A stretch of DNA of 17,256 bases from JBDGRJ01 sp042218065 (GCA_042218065.1 JBDGRL010000038.1:1-17256); one strand, 5' to 3'. Numbered from the stretch's first letter, positions 8,473-15,543 are shown. Made by a program: numbers and translations. The notes: a model not told the origin generated them from the letters alone.

Positions 8473-9801
8473 TTAAGTGTTTTTAATAATTTCTTTTATC
8501 TTTTTACCTCTCTTATTGAACTGATTTGGTTTATCACAAATTGAACTATTGCTCATTATCCTCAGCAGTTCGGAATTACTGGCTTTATTATCATAAATAA
8601 TCACACCAAAACCTTCTTTTGTTAATTTATCTCGTATTCTTTCAGCTTTTTTTCTTTCCTGATCTTTCTTATCGCTTTCATCACGGTTTTTACTTCTTCT
8701 TAAAATTATTTGTGCTCCATTAGTTATTGATTGTACTTCAGAGTTGTTTTTTTGTCTTAGCAGAGCTTTCAGGTGAGCAGAAAAGGTTGTGATTTTATCT
8801 GATTTCTCATTGGTTTTTTGCAATTTTGTTTCAAAGGTTGTTGAAGCCGGTTGTCTAGCATTAATCTCAATCAAGAAGATTTCTCCAGTATTAGATTTTA
8901 TTACATCTATACCGAATAGTCCAACAAAATTATCATCCCTTAGTTTCGTTCCTATTCTTTTGCCCATTTCCTTTATTTTTTCCTTATCTTGAGAGTCTAA
9001 TATTTTCTCAGCCAACCCCCAGTCGTTGCCAATAGTAGCGAAATTATTTTGAGTGAAAGGCTCAACTCCGGTGATTTGATAGCTGGGCGAGCTGGTCAGG
9101 GTTTTATCTTTAGCTGCTATGCAGTTTAATGTAAATACATCCCCGGAGATAAACTCTGTAATTTTTGCCGGACGTTCGGGAAATTTTTCTTGCAGAGATT
9201 CAAGTTGTTTTTCGGACTCTATAAAATGCGTTCCGCTCCCCGTATGTGCTCGGTTAAACTGTAATACGAAACCTTTCTTGTTTTTATCTCTGCTTAATTC
9301 TTTTAATTTAACTTGAAAATCTATATTTTTGCATGTTTCAATTGTAAATCTAGGCATCAAATCAGCTAAATAATCTAACCATTCTACCTGAGAAATTTTT
9401 TGCTCTACTTCGTTGATAATTTCTGGTTTTGGGTTGAGAAGATTCCAGTTATTTTCATCACATTTTCTTTGTATTTGTTTTGTATTTTTAAAAACTACTA
9501 AATTGGGCGAGTTTAGGTTATTTAGAAACCTTTTAGTTTTTTCTTGTTTTAAAATTTCCCAAGTATCAAGGGATTTTCCACTAACTAAGAGTGTATTCTC
9601 ATTACTTATCTCCTCAGCTAGAGGGCTGTTGTTGCTTATAATGAAGTAATTTCCTCTCGGCCTAAGACCGATAGCTCTTTCTATATCTCTGGTTACATAA
9701 ACAAGCGGATGCTGAAGACTATCAGGTAAATCTTTATTAATACTGTTTTCTTTTGTGTTTTTTTCTTTAGTATTGTTGATTTTTTCTTGTTTATATAACA
9801 T
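8473..9801 (-). CDS. ATP-grasp ligase of unknown substrate
   Basis: This is an ATP-grasp superfamily protein, which would activate a carboxylate as acyl phosphate and join it to an amine or thiol. Taking the ATG at 9801 gives 442 aa; a TTG four codons upstream (9813) is also possible, but neither has a ribosome binding site. Motifs, in ATG numbering: the ATP-binding strand and loop GFVLQFNRAHTGSGTHFIES (177-196), where the usual Lys is Gln; TEFISGDVFTLN (215-226); GLFGIDVI (294-301); and the metal-binding FLIEINARQPAST (309-321), with the Glu and Asn that bind Mg-ATP. A basic C-terminal extension of about 80 residues (RRSKNRDESDKKDQ...) follows. Relatives include biotin carboxylase-, PylC- and amidoligase-type enzymes; I cannot place it in one of them. 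It is the first gene of a two-gene unit with the NlpC/P60-like gene and is divergent from murB. An amide or peptide bond-forming role near cell-wall genes is inferred. Confidence 0.8.
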   Translation of the reverse strand: MLYKQEKINNTKEKNTKENSINKDLPDSLQHPLVYVTRDIERAIGLRPRGNYFIISNNSPLAEEISNENTLLVSGKSLDTWEILKQEKTKRFLNNLNSPNLVVFKNTKQIQRKCDENNWNLLNPKPEIINEVEQKISQVEWLDYLADLMPRFTIETCKNIDFQVKLKELSRDKNKKGFVLQFNRAHTGSGTHFIESEKQLESLQEKFPERPAKITEFISGDVFTLNCIAAKDKTLTSSPSYQITGVEPFTQNNFATIGNDWGLAEKILDSQDKEKIKEMGKRIGTKLRDDNFVGLFGIDVIKSNTGEIFLIEINARQPASTTFETKLQKTNEKSDKITTFSAHLKALLRQKNNSEVQSITNGAQIILRRSKNRDESDKKDQERKKAERIRDKLTKEGFGVIIYDNKASNSELLRIMSNSSICDKPNQFNKRGKKIKEIIKNT

Positions 9802-9803
9802 AT

Positions 9804-9809
9804 TATAAT
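9804..9809 (+). promoter_or_regulatory. Possible -10 element for murB in a palindromic AT block
   Basis: TATAAT lies within the 10-bp palindrome TATTATAATA (9801-9810), so a -10 hexamer reads on both strands. On the plus strand it would start transcription near 9816, about 30 nt before murB. No -35 with good spacing is visible. On the minus strand the hexamer abuts the ATP-grasp ATG, so it would give a start inside that gene. Confidence 0.3.
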
Positions 9810-9845
9810 ACAAAGAAATATTAACAAATCATTTATTTTTTAGCA

Positions 9846-10787
9846 ATGGACTCAACTTACCAGAAATTAAACAAATTTGGTAAGGTGCGTTGTGATGAGC
9901 CGTTGAGCCAGCATACCACTGTCAAATGTGGTGGTTGTGCTGATTATTTGATTTTTATAGATGACAGAGAGGACTTGGTTAATCTATTGACTGAGTTGGA
10001 TCAATCAGGGATACCTTATAAATTACTGGGTCATGGCGGAAACACTTTAGCCTCAGATTCGGGCTATTCTGGAGTTGTTATTAAGAATGAAACAAACGGA
10101 CTAGAGGTGAGTGAAAATAAATTACATGCTGATTCTGGGGCTGATATTACCAAAGCTGCTCAGCATTCTATGTTTAAGAATCTATCCGGTTTTGAGTGGG
10201 GGGTAGGTGCGCTAGGAAGTGTGGGAGGTAATGTTTATCATAATGAAAAAATATTGGACAGAAGATTAGCTCCGATAGTGGATAAAGCGGAAACTTACAA
10301 AGATGGAAGTGTAGTGACCTATAGCAGAGGTGAGTGTGAATTTGGATCTGATGAGAGTGTATTTCAGCGTCCAGGGATGGTAATTACAAAAGTAATTTTT
10401 AAGCTAAGCCAACAGCAAAGCGACCCCGAGCAGTCTATGAAATATATCAATCATAAAAATAAAAATCTGCCGGCTGTTTTACCCTGTGTAGGCCCGGTTT
10501 TTAAGCACATTACAGAAGACATCGATATAGATAGGTTTGATAAAGAAGAAAGAAGGGAAAAGTTCAAAGAAAAAGGCGAGGCTAAACCGGAGTGGCTGAT
10601 TGAGAAATTAGATATTGAATTAGAAAATAATACTGCAGAAAAACACGACAAAAACCCTAATTTTATTGTTAATCAAGATAACACCTCTTCGAGAGAGATA
10701 ATGGATCTGATTGAAAAAATAGAGTATAAAGTGTATGATAGGTACGGAGTAGAGTTGGAGCGAAAAATGCAAACTATTGGTTTTTGA
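9846..10787 (+). CDS. murB: MurB-like FAD-binding protein with degenerate active-site motifs
   Basis: MurB reduces UDP-GlcNAc-enolpyruvate to UDP-MurNAc using FAD and NADPH. The 313-aa protein matches along its length: EPLSQHTTVKCGG (18-30), the FAD-binding LGHGGNTLASDSGYSGVVI (61-79), GVGALGSVGGNVYHNE (119-134), NFIVN (272-276) and the C-terminal GVELERKMQTIG (301-312). Length and order fit the short (type II) MurB class. However, the 'FGYRxSxF' block, with its Tyr and Arg, reads FGSDESVF (166-173). The 'GSxFKNP' block that carries the proton-donating Ser reads GPVFKHI (216-222), so Pro217 stands where Ser or Cys is expected; the nearest Cys is 214. The Glu-containing motif near the C-terminus is kept. 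The fold and FAD binding therefore look conserved but catalysis looks altered. It leads a plus-strand run with hpf and pepF. It could be a repurposed or slow MurB, or the window may come from a genome with a second copy. Confidence 0.85.
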   Translation: MDSTYQKLNKFGKVRCDEPLSQHTTVKCGGCADYLIFIDDREDLVNLLTELDQSGIPYKLLGHGGNTLASDSGYSGVVIKNETNGLEVSENKLHADSGADITKAAQHSMFKNLSGFEWGVGALGSVGGNVYHNEKILDRRLAPIVDKAETYKDGSVVTYSRGECEFGSDESVFQRPGMVITKVIFKLSQQQSDPEQSMKYINHKNKNLPAVLPCVGPVFKHITEDIDIDRFDKEERREKFKEKGEAKPEWLIEKLDIELENNTAEKHDKNPNFIVNQDNTSSREIMDLIEKIEYKVYDRYGVELERKMQTIGF

Positions 10788-10829
10788 GAAGCGATAAAGT
10801 TTTACTTAAATAATTTTTAACAACTTATC

Positions 10830-11285
10830 ATGGTTATAAATATCCAGTTTTCCAATGTCGATTCTACAGATGCATTGAAAAATTATGCTTACGATAAGGT
10901 GGACGGGCTACAAAAGTATTTTGATAATATCCAACAAGCTGATGTAAATATAGGTAGAACTACTAATCACCATAAAAAGGGTGATGTCTATTATGCAGAA
11001 GTGAATTTGCACGTACCGGGTGATATGATTAGAGTTCGTAAAGAGACTACTGATTTGTATAAAGCGATAGATAAGGTTCGTGACCACATGACGGTAGAGT
11101 TGAAGGAATTTAAAGATCAGCTTCAAGGGGTAGATAGAGAAGAGATCAGAGAAACCAAGAGCTATCAAGGTGACGAAGAGTTTGAGGCCAAAGGGCAAGA
11201 AGAATACGAAGCCGATGAATACAGAGAAGATGAGTTTGAGGAGACCGAGACAAGCAAGTCAGAACAAGATCAAGATGAGCAGTAA
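10830..11285 (+). CDS. hpf: Ribosome hibernation-promoting factor (HPF/RaiA family), short form with acidic tail
   Basis: The N-terminal 95 residues match the HPF/RaiA beta-alpha-beta-beta-beta-alpha domain, which binds the 30S decoding centre and parks ribosomes in stationary phase. They show the opening MVINIQFSNVDSTDALKNYA, VNIGRTTNHHKKGDVYYAEVNLHVPG in the middle strands, and DLYKAIDKVRDHMTVELKEFK as the last helix. The long-HPF dimerisation domain is absent. Instead residues about 100-151 form a very acidic Glu/Asp tail that looks disordered. It lies 42 bp after murB and its last 11 bp overlap the start of pepF. There is no Shine-Dalgarno sequence before the ATG. Confidence 0.9.
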   Translation: MVINIQFSNVDSTDALKNYAYDKVDGLQKYFDNIQQADVNIGRTTNHHKKGDVYYAEVNLHVPGDMIRVRKETTDLYKAIDKVRDHMTVELKEFKDQLQGVDREEIRETKSYQGDEEFEAKGQEEYEADEYREDEFEETETSKSEQDQDEQ

Positions 11286-13065
11286 AGACAACCCGGCTCA
11301 AAATATTAAATGGGATCTTACTGATTTATATGACTCTTTGGATTCAGAAAATTTCAAAGAAGACAAAAAAAGAGTAGTAAAAGAAGCAGAGGAATTTTCT
11401 GAAACATATAAAGATAGAATCGATGAGTTAGACCCTCAGGAATTGCTGGGAGCAGTAAAAGAATATGAGCAGATAGTCCAATTAAATGCAAGACTTTATT
11501 CATTTGTTTATCTAAAATGGAGTTGTGATACGCAGTCAGAAGAGCTTGGGGCTAAACTTCAAGAAATTACAGAACTTAAATCAGAAGTAGAGCAAGCTCT
11601 AACTTTCTTCACTGTAGAGTGGAGAAATTTGGATGATGATACAGCTCAAAAATTTTTAGAGGACGAGGCTTTGAGTGAGTACCATCATTATTTAGAGGTT
11701 TCTCGTGAGTATGAGCCGCATACTTTATCAAATAAAGAGGAGCAGATCATTTCTGCTAAAGATGTTACCGGCACAGAAGCTTGGAGTAGGTTTTTTGATC
11801 AGCAAGTAAACGGGATGCAGTTTGAAGTAAATGGAGAAATGGTTACTCAAGATGAGATTCGTAAATTACGGCAAGATCCTGACAGAGAGATAAGAGAGGC
11901 AGCTCATGATGGTTTTACTGAAGGACTAAAAGAGAAAATAGATATTTTTAGCTTCGTGTTTAATACTGTATTAGCCGATAAAGCAACTGAGGATGAGTTG
12001 AGGGACTACAGCAGTTGGCTGGAATCTAGAAATTTAGCAAATGAGATCGAGCAAAATAATGTAGATGCTTTAGTTAATACGGTAGTCGATAATTATGATT
12101 TAGTTCAGAGGTTTTATAAACTCAAGCGTGAAGTGTTAGGCTATGAAGGTTTCTATGAGCATGATATGAATGCTCCTTTGTTTGATATAGATCGAAATTA
12201 TAGCTGGGAAGAAGGAAAAAAGGAGGTGCTTGATGCATATTATGGCTTTGATGAAAAGATGGGGTCGACTGTAGAAAAGTTTTTTGAAAATAATTGGATT
12301 GATGGGCAGATTAAGCCTGAGAAGAGAAGTGGTGCTTTTTCAGCGCCGACTACAGCTGATGTTCACCCGTATGTGTTGGTAAATTACTCAGGTGATTTAC
12401 GCAGTATTCAGATTTTGGCTCATGAGTTAGGCCATGGAGTGCATCAGTATTTATCAGGAAAAAATCAGAATTTTTTGGAGATGAACACCCCGTTGACTAC
12501 TGCTGAAACCGCTTCTGTGTTTGGAGAGATGTTGACTTTCGAAAATCTATATCAAAGCTTGGAAGATGATAAAGAAAAATTGTATCTTCTTGGAAAGAAA
12601 ATTGATGACATTATAAATACTGTTTTTCGTCAGATTTCCATGAATCGATTTGAGGAATCTATTCATAAGGCTCGCAGGAATCAAGGTGAACTTTCTGTGC
12701 AGCATTTCAATAAATTGTGGCGTGAATGTCAAAAGGATTTATGCGGCGATGCTGTTGAGCTAACAGAAGATTATAATTTCTGGTGGTGTTATATACCACA
12801 CTTTGTACAGGTACCAGGTTATGTTTATGCGTATGCTTTTGGACAATTGTTGGTTTTAGCCTTGTATGATAAATATAAGCACTCGGACGGAGACTTTTCT
12901 GACGGTTACTTGGAGGTATTAGAAGCAGGCGGTTCGGATTGGCCGGAAGAGATTGTGGGTAAATTGGATATGGATATTACTGATCCTGAGTTTTGGCAGT
13001 ATGGTATTGAGATAATAGAGGATATGATAAAGGAAGCAGAAGATTTGGCAGAAGAAATAGATTAA
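11275..13065 (+). CDS. pepF: Oligoendopeptidase F (M3 family zinc peptidase)
   Basis: PepF is a cytoplasmic zinc endopeptidase that degrades short peptides. The zinc motif HELGH is at residues 383-387, followed by VHQYLSG, and the third ligand Glu411 is in TTAETASVFGE, the spacing expected for M3B enzymes. QISMNRFEESIH and the C-terminal region FVQVPGYVYAYAFGQLL also match PepF. I take the ATG at 11275 (596 aa, the family's usual size) because the frame further upstream to 11170 only reads the hpf tail out of frame and gives a Lys/Arg-rich stretch unlike PepF. The start overlaps the hpf stop by 11 bp, so translation is probably coupled. No signal peptide is visible. Confidence 0.95.
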   Translation: MSSKDNPAQNIKWDLTDLYDSLDSENFKEDKKRVVKEAEEFSETYKDRIDELDPQELLGAVKEYEQIVQLNARLYSFVYLKWSCDTQSEELGAKLQEITELKSEVEQALTFFTVEWRNLDDDTAQKFLEDEALSEYHHYLEVSREYEPHTLSNKEEQIISAKDVTGTEAWSRFFDQQVNGMQFEVNGEMVTQDEIRKLRQDPDREIREAAHDGFTEGLKEKIDIFSFVFNTVLADKATEDELRDYSSWLESRNLANEIEQNNVDALVNTVVDNYDLVQRFYKLKREVLGYEGFYEHDMNAPLFDIDRNYSWEEGKKEVLDAYYGFDEKMGSTVEKFFENNWIDGQIKPEKRSGAFSAPTTADVHPYVLVNYSGDLRSIQILAHELGHGVHQYLSGKNQNFLEMNTPLTTAETASVFGEMLTFENLYQSLEDDKEKLYLLGKKIDDIINTVFRQISMNRFEESIHKARRNQGELSVQHFNKLWRECQKDLCGDAVELTEDYNFWWCYIPHFVQVPGYVYAYAFGQLLVLALYDKYKHSDGDFSDGYLEVLEAGGSDWPEEIVGKLDMDITDPEFWQYGIEIIEDMIKEAEDLAEEID

Positions 13066-13074
13066 AATATTTTT

Positions 13075-13350
13075 ATGAAAGAAAAACCAGATCAGGAAGT
13101 CGTAGAAGAAAAAGAGCTGAACCATAAACGTGTGAAAAAAGTAAAGAATAGGAGTAAATTTAGTATCTTTGAGTCTATAAAGCCGGTGGTTTATTTACTG
13201 GCTCCTTTTTTGTTAATATTGCTTTCTTTACCTTTAGTTTTGTTATTTTTAGGGGTTTACAGCTACAAAAAATATGGAAAAGAGCAGAGAAGACCCGGAA
13301 TAAGAACTTTTAAGTGGTTTTACGATAAAAGTAAATATTTCTTCAGTTAA
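13075..13350 (+). CDS. Small membrane protein, hypothetical
   Basis: The 91-aa product has a charged N-terminus (Glu/Lys-rich, residues 1-28), a strongly hydrophobic stretch at about 36-63 (VVYLLAPFLLILLSLPLVL), and a basic, aromatic C-terminus (KKYGKEQRR ... WFYDKSKYFF). The hydrophobic part could be one long helix or a short hairpin broken at the two prolines. It starts 9 bp after pepF, so it is probably co-transcribed. I do not recognise the family. Confidence 0.65.
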   Translation: MKEKPDQEVVEEKELNHKRVKKVKNRSKFSIFESIKPVVYLLAPFLLILLSLPLVLLFLGVYSYKKYGKEQRRPGIRTFKWFYDKSKYFFS

Positions 13351-13373
13351 ACTCTTCTAGTTGCAGGAAAAAT

Positions 13374-13402
13374 TTGACATTGTTTTTGTTTTTTGGTATA
13401 AA
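13374..13402 (+). promoter_or_regulatory. Near-consensus sigma70 promoter
   Basis: TTGACA (13374-13379), a 17-bp spacer, then TATAAA (13397-13402). This is the best promoter in the window. The predicted transcription start is about 13409-13411, just downstream of the pepF run and at the left edge of the GC-rich structured segment. Confidence 0.8.
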
Positions 13403-13452
13403 ATAATTGCTCGTTGTAGCCCTTTCAGGTACACCCCAGGGAAGGAAAGAAA

Positions 13453-13665
13453 ATGAAAGATAGTAGTAAAAGCCGCAGTCGAGCATTCGGCGATTTCCTT
13501 CAGCAGTATTTGCTGGAGGAATACAACGACCCAAGCGAGCTTCAGCTTCAAAATTTGGGAGCTGAGCTCGAACTTCTGCAGTCGCAGGAGTTGCCGGAGC
13601 TCGAGCGGTGCGACAAGGAAGTCGCGGAAGAAACGCTGGTAGGCCGTCAGGTCAACCAGCGGTAA
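13453..13665 (+). CDS. Possible small acidic Gln/Glu/Leu-rich protein (70 aa)
   Basis: The ORF starts with an ATG preceded by GGAAGGAAAG, the only clear Shine-Dalgarno-like sequence in the window, and follows the strong promoter by about 45 nt. The product is helical in character (FLQQYLLEEYNDPSELQLQN, then a Glu/Leu-rich stretch) with no membrane segment and no family I recognise. Codon third positions are much richer in G and C than in neighbouring genes. That may reflect transfer from another genome or RNA structure constraining the sequence. The stop lies just after the fourth hairpin of the structured segment. A chance ORF in a GC-rich RNA gene is a real alternative. Confidence 0.45.
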   Translation: MKDSSKSRSRAFGDFLQQYLLEEYNDPSELQLQNLGAELELLQSQELPELERCDKEVAEETLVGRQVNQR

Positions 13666-13718
13666 CAGAGGCTCACTGTTTGGTCCGTCGTCGTTGCATT
13701 ACGGCGGCGGGCCGCTTT

Positions 13719-13741
13719 CCACCTAATAAGGGTGGCTTTTT
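13719..13741 (+). terminator. Rho-independent terminator of the 13409 transcript
   Basis: CCACC (13719-13723) and GGTGG (13731-13735) form a stem with a 7-nt loop, followed by C and TTTTT (13737-13741). It directly follows the 12-bp hairpin at 13682-13713. Confidence 0.75.
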
Positions 13742-13768
13742 GTATTTGTTTACAAATTTATATATAAT
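13740..13768 (+). promoter_or_regulatory. Possible promoter of tRNA-Ala
   Basis: A perfect TATAAT (13763-13768) lies 14 bp before the tRNA. With 17-bp spacing the -35 would be TTGTAT (13740-13745), which matches consensus only in its first three bases and overlaps the T-run of the preceding terminator. Confidence 0.45.
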
Positions 13769-13781
13769 TAATCATCGTCTT

Positions 13782-13853
13782 GGGCCGGTGGCTCAGCGGT
13801 AGAGCGCCTCGCTGGCAGCGAGGAGGTCGCGGGTTCAAATCCCGCTCGGTCCA
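13782..13853 (+). tRNA. tRNA-Ala (anticodon GGC)
   Basis: A 72-nt cloverleaf: acceptor GGGCCGG pairs with TCGGTCC and contains the G3-U70 wobble that marks alanine tRNAs; D-stem GCTC/GAGC; anticodon stem CCTCG/CGAGG with loop CTGGCAG, anticodon GGC at 13814-13816; T-arm GCGGG TTCAAAT CCCGC; discriminator A at 13853. The next bases are CAA, so the CCA end is not encoded and must be added by a CCA-adding enzyme. Confidence 0.97.
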
Positions 13854-13962
13854 CAACTATTTTTCTTCACTGAATTTAGTAAAACATAATTTATGAAGGA
13901 GTTGATTTTATCCCTTAACATTTTTTTGGTAATATTAAGTAAGATAATGCTTAATTAGTTTT

Positions 13963-15123
13963 ATGGGCAACAAAAACTGGTACATACCTGGTTTAATTAT
14001 CTTGATAGGAATAGCAGGTTATTTTACTCTAATTAAAAAACCTTTTTCTGATTTTCAGAAAAAGAAAAAAGACACCGTCAAAGTTGGCGCAGTTTTTTCT
14101 TTAAGTGGAAAGCTATCTACTTATGGGCAGAATACTCTAAATGGAGTAAAACTAGCAGTTAAACAAATAAATGAAAGTAGCGGTATTAATGGAAGAGAGT
14201 TAAAGTTGCAGACAGAAGGTACTAACTCTGAGTCTAAAAAAGCTGTCTCCGCTCTTAAAAAACTTATAAACGTAAACAATTTAAATATAATTATTGGACC
14301 AGAAGCTAGCCCTTTAGCTATGTCTATGGCTCCAGCAACAAAAGATAAGAATGTTCTCTTATTTGGACCTACCATTTCTGCCCCAAAATTTAATGAGATT
14401 AGTGATTATGCATTTACTGCTTGGCCTGAATCAGAGCAATTAGCAGAACAGATGGCAGAGTTTGTCTATAGAGAATTAGGACTTAGAAAAATAGCTATAT
14501 TACATATATTGGATGATAGAGGGGTGAAGTATAAGAAAAATTTTAAAAAAAGGTTTCAAGACCTAGGAGGAGAAATCACAGCGGTAGAATCATTTAGACA
14601 AGATAGTAAAGATTTCAGAACTCAACTGACAAAGATAAGAGAAACTAATCCTGACGGTTTGTATATTTTAGCTTTATCTAAGCAATATATCTCAATTATA
14701 GAACAGGTAAAAGAACTAGGGATGAATGATGTGAAACTTTTATCAGATATAGGTATAGAAGATCCTGTAATTACTGGAAATATCCCTAAATTAGCTAGTG
14801 GTTTAATTTATAATTTAGCTGGAATGGATAGGAATAAAGCAGAAACCAGTAGATTTATAGAAACTTATAAAAAAGAGTTTGGTGAAAAACCAGATACTTT
14901 CGCTGCTCACGGATATGATTCTATGATGGTTTTAGCTAAAGCAATGAAATCCTGTGAAGAAGAAAAGAAGTTGACTTCAGAATGTGTAAAAAAACAATTA
15001 CAAGACATTAACTACGATGGCGTTACTGGAAATATAGAATTTACTTCTCAGGGAGATGTGAGAAAGTCTACAGTATTTAAAATTATTAAAGATGGAGAGT
15101 TTAAGCTTTACTCTGGAAATTGA
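13963..15123 (+). CDS. Membrane-anchored Leu/Ile/Val-type ABC substrate-binding protein (orphan)
   Basis: The 386-aa protein matches the type I periplasmic binding fold of branched-chain amino acid (LivJ-like, Peripla_BP_6) proteins. VKVGAVFSLSGKLSTYGQN (39-57) and GVKLAVKQINESSGINGREL (61-80) open the first lobe, then IIIGPEASPLAMSMAP, KIAILHILDDRGVKYKKNF, and a C-terminal AAHGYDSMMVLAKAM with YDGVTGNIEFTSQGDVR, all family blocks in order. A single N-terminal helix (about 6-24) with no lipobox Cys suggests an uncleaved membrane anchor facing outward. No permease or ATPase gene is near, so it may serve a distant transporter, act as a sensor, or bind a ligand for another purpose. No Shine-Dalgarno sequence precedes the ATG. 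Confidence 0.9.
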   Translation: MGNKNWYIPGLIILIGIAGYFTLIKKPFSDFQKKKKDTVKVGAVFSLSGKLSTYGQNTLNGVKLAVKQINESSGINGRELKLQTEGTNSESKKAVSALKKLINVNNLNIIIGPEASPLAMSMAPATKDKNVLLFGPTISAPKFNEISDYAFTAWPESEQLAEQMAEFVYRELGLRKIAILHILDDRGVKYKKNFKKRFQDLGGEITAVESFRQDSKDFRTQLTKIRETNPDGLYILALSKQYISIIEQVKELGMNDVKLLSDIGIEDPVITGNIPKLASGLIYNLAGMDRNKAETSRFIETYKKEFGEKPDTFAAHGYDSMMVLAKAMKSCEEEKKLTSECVKKQLQDINYDGVTGNIEFTSQGDVRKSTVFKIIKDGEFKLYSGN

Positions 15124-15172
15124 TTTATAATTGCAATAACACTAGGTACTTACATTAACTAGCAGCACCTCC

Positions 15173-15340
15173 ACTACTAATATCACCCTTTAATTTCTTT
15201 ATCCTTCTATAGAAAACAAAAACTTCCCTTTTAAACTGTTTCCAACTATTTTGCAAGGCGTCCACGATTAAAAATTTTTTGCTATATTTAGGTAAAAATC
15301 TACACTAATACTCAAAATATCGTCAAGTTTTGATATCTAC
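15173..15340 (+). repeat. Dispersed non-coding repeat, copy 1
   Basis: This stretch just after the binding-protein gene resembles the one after the nucleotidyltransferase gene (17114-17256). The core, 15240-15264, matches 17176-17200 at 22 of 25 bases without gaps. Flanking matches come in the same order: ACTACTA (15173), ATCCTT with a nearby TAGAA (15201), then ACTAATACT (15304-15312) followed by ATAT and AAGTTTT. A gap of about 14 bases separates the copies between core and the last block. No ORF, target-site duplication or integron-type core site is visible. Confidence 0.6.
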
Positions 15341-15543
15341 ATAAACATCTTTTTACCTAAGTTAAGACAAAAAGACTTGCTTAGGGGGTGGCAAAGCTCA
15401 AAAAATCTGTTATTATTAGCCCACAATTTGAAAAGAAATAAGAGATTGAACCACAACAAGAACATTTAAAATACTATACAAATGAATCCACGCAGGAGGA
15501 GAGAGCTGGGTGGACACCTAAGAAACCCAATCTTTACCCGTAT

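Larger units (their letters stand above)
13409..13741 (+). ncRNA. Candidate structured RNA (about 330 nt) between promoter and terminator
   Basis: This segment is clearly richer in GC than the genes around it and holds a run of local stems: 13497-13505 with 13511-13519 (9 bp, 5-nt loop); 13564-13569 with 13597-13602 enclosing 13571-13579 with 13584-13592 (9 bp with one G-U, 4-nt loop); 13610-13614 with 13621-13625 (5 bp); 13634-13640 with 13655-13661 (7 bp); 13682-13693 with 13702-13713 (12 bp including three G-U pairs, 8-nt loop). An 8-bp match joins the predicted 5' end (13411-13418) to 13522-13529, and CCCAA/TTGGG (13530-13534 with 13555-13559) follows it. I find none of the hallmark motifs of tmRNA, RNase P RNA, SRP RNA or a riboswitch. 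It may instead be a structured mRNA for the 70-aa ORF inside it (13453-13665). Confidence refers to its being a real, structured transcript. Confidence 0.55.

Noticed and set aside
9802..9813. TTG start for the ATP-grasp gene
   Set aside because: An ATG follows four codons later and neither start has a ribosome binding site, so the ATG is the simpler choice; TTG remains possible.
11170..11274. Longer N-terminus for PepF
   Set aside because: These 35 codons are the hpf tail read in another frame; the Lys/Arg-rich product is unlike PepF, and the ATG at 11275 gives the family's normal length.
13343..13551. Minus-strand ORFs over the promoter and small ORF
   Set aside because: They overlap a strong plus-strand promoter and structured segment and resemble no protein.
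13409..13741. tmRNA, RNase P RNA or SRP RNA
   Set aside because: No tRNA-like end with a T-loop, no GAGGAAAGUCC/ACAGA pair, and no GGAAGGAAGCAG-type SRP loop could be found.
13608..13802. ORF across the hairpin, terminator and tRNA
   Set aside because: It runs through a terminator and into tRNA-Ala; it is open only because the region is GC-rich.
15240..15264. Integron attC site
   Set aside because: The repeat core lacks paired RYYYAAC/GTTRRRY core sites and no integrase gene is in the window.
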